Of a stretch of 15,370 bases of DNA, positions 15,089-15,370 are shown in pieces. Position 1 is the first letter of the stretch. Every line of letters begins with the position of its first letter. Source of the stretch: Pseudomonadota bacterium (lineage in GTDB: Bacteria; Pseudomonadota; Alphaproteobacteria; Rhizobiales; Devosiaceae); assembly GCA_023427545.1 (NCBI GenBank), contig JAEZBF010000029.1, forward strand, positions 1 to 15,370. The letters run 5' to 3'. Below the pieces are notes generated by a model. The model did not search any database, was not told the DNA's origin, and was given only the letters and a program-made list of their open reading frames with translations. The position numbers and the translations under genes were made by a program.

Positions 15089-15370
15089 ATGAACCGTCGC
15101 CGGAAAATCTACGAGGGCAAGGCCAAGGTATTGTACGAGGGCCCCGAGCCGGGAACGCTCGTCCAGTACTTCAAGGACGACGCCACCGCAGGCAATGGCG
15201 CCAAGCACGACGTGATCGACGGCAAGGGGGTGCTGAACAACCGCATCTCGGAGTTCATCTTCACCCGGCTCAACGGCCTCGGGATTCCGACGCACTTCAT
15301 CCGCCGCATGAACATGCGCGAGCAGCTGATCAAGGAAGTCGAGATCATCCCCATCGAGGTGGTGGTGCGG
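15089..15370 (+). CDS. purC: Phosphoribosylaminoimidazole-succinocarboxamide (SAICAR) synthase, N-terminal part
   Basis: The first 94 residues of PurC are in the window. The enzyme joins aspartate to CAIR using ATP, the purine step just before the PurB reaction. The start ATG at 15089 opens with MNRRRKIYEGKAKVLYEGPE, the family ATP-binding entry (YEGKAK); YFKDDATAGNGAKHDVIDGK and GVLNNRISEFIFTRL follow, and the visible end is IIPIEVVVR, where the substrate-binding part continues. It runs off the right edge, so completeness is unknown. The ribosome site is weak (CGGACC). An upstream ATG at 15043 is out of frame. Confidence 0.96.
   Translation, partial: MNRRRKIYEGKAKVLYEGPEPGTLVQYFKDDATAGNGAKHDVIDGKGVLNNRISEFIFTRLNGLGIPTHFIRRMNMREQLIKEVEIIPIEVVVR

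Overview
This is a GC-rich, densely packed chromosomal segment from an alphaproteobacterium, most likely a member of the Sphingomonadales. Three things point there: a DUF1476 / F1-ATPase zeta inhibitor gene (an alphaproteobacterial family), promoter sequences of the alphaproteobacterial general-stress sigma factor type (GGAAC-N17-CGTT), and the purB / zeta / purC neighbourhood. Order-level placement is inference. There is no CRISPR array, integrase, transposase or rRNA. Every stretch without a gene is shorter than about 230 bases.

Layout. (1) 1-1598: the N-terminus of a periplasmic HtrA/DegP-type protease, leaving the window on the minus strand, is divergent from a fold-III PLP ornithine/lysine-type decarboxylase. 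(2) 1607-3415, minus: a DUF763 protein with a helix-hairpin-helix, followed by a DEDDh exonuclease-like protein, probably one transcription unit. (3) 3460-5770: a stress-type island. Four tiny, hydrophilic, probably disordered proteins are encoded in a tightly coupled minus-strand operon (4317 down to 3520), with a stress-sigma-like promoter in front and a hairpin terminator behind. Next come a plus-strand lipoprotein, a shared terminator, csbD on the minus strand with an exact GGAAC-N17-CGTT promoter, and an unknown 117-aa protein with a degenerate version of the same promoter. (4) 5766-7484, minus: a molybdopterin-binding/CinA-like protein, gpt (xanthine phosphoribosyltransferase), tRNA-Leu(UAA) with encoded CCA, and a small ASCH-like gene starting 8 nt after the tRNA. 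(5) 7602-9160, plus: map and radC, 2 nt apart. (6) 9187-11248, minus: ccdA and a BioF2/CelD-type GNAT protein. (7) 11432-14545, plus: rpe, purB, an RBBP9-like serine hydrolase and a SixA-type histidine phosphatase, closely spaced. (8) 14542-15370: the ATP-synthase inhibitor zeta gene (minus), divergent from purC, which leaves the window.

How they work together. purB and purC encode the SAICAR synthase and adenylosuccinate lyase steps of purine synthesis, and gpt adds purine salvage. rpe belongs to the pentose phosphate pathway that supplies PRPP. The zeta protein controls ATP hydrolysis by F1. The stress island has the character of a desiccation/osmotic response: small hydrophilic proteins plus CsbD, read from promoters of one type. 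The less expected parts are the four-gene micro-protein operon, the DUF763-exonuclease pair and the tRNA-linked ASCH-like gene. Most of the rest is ordinary housekeeping.
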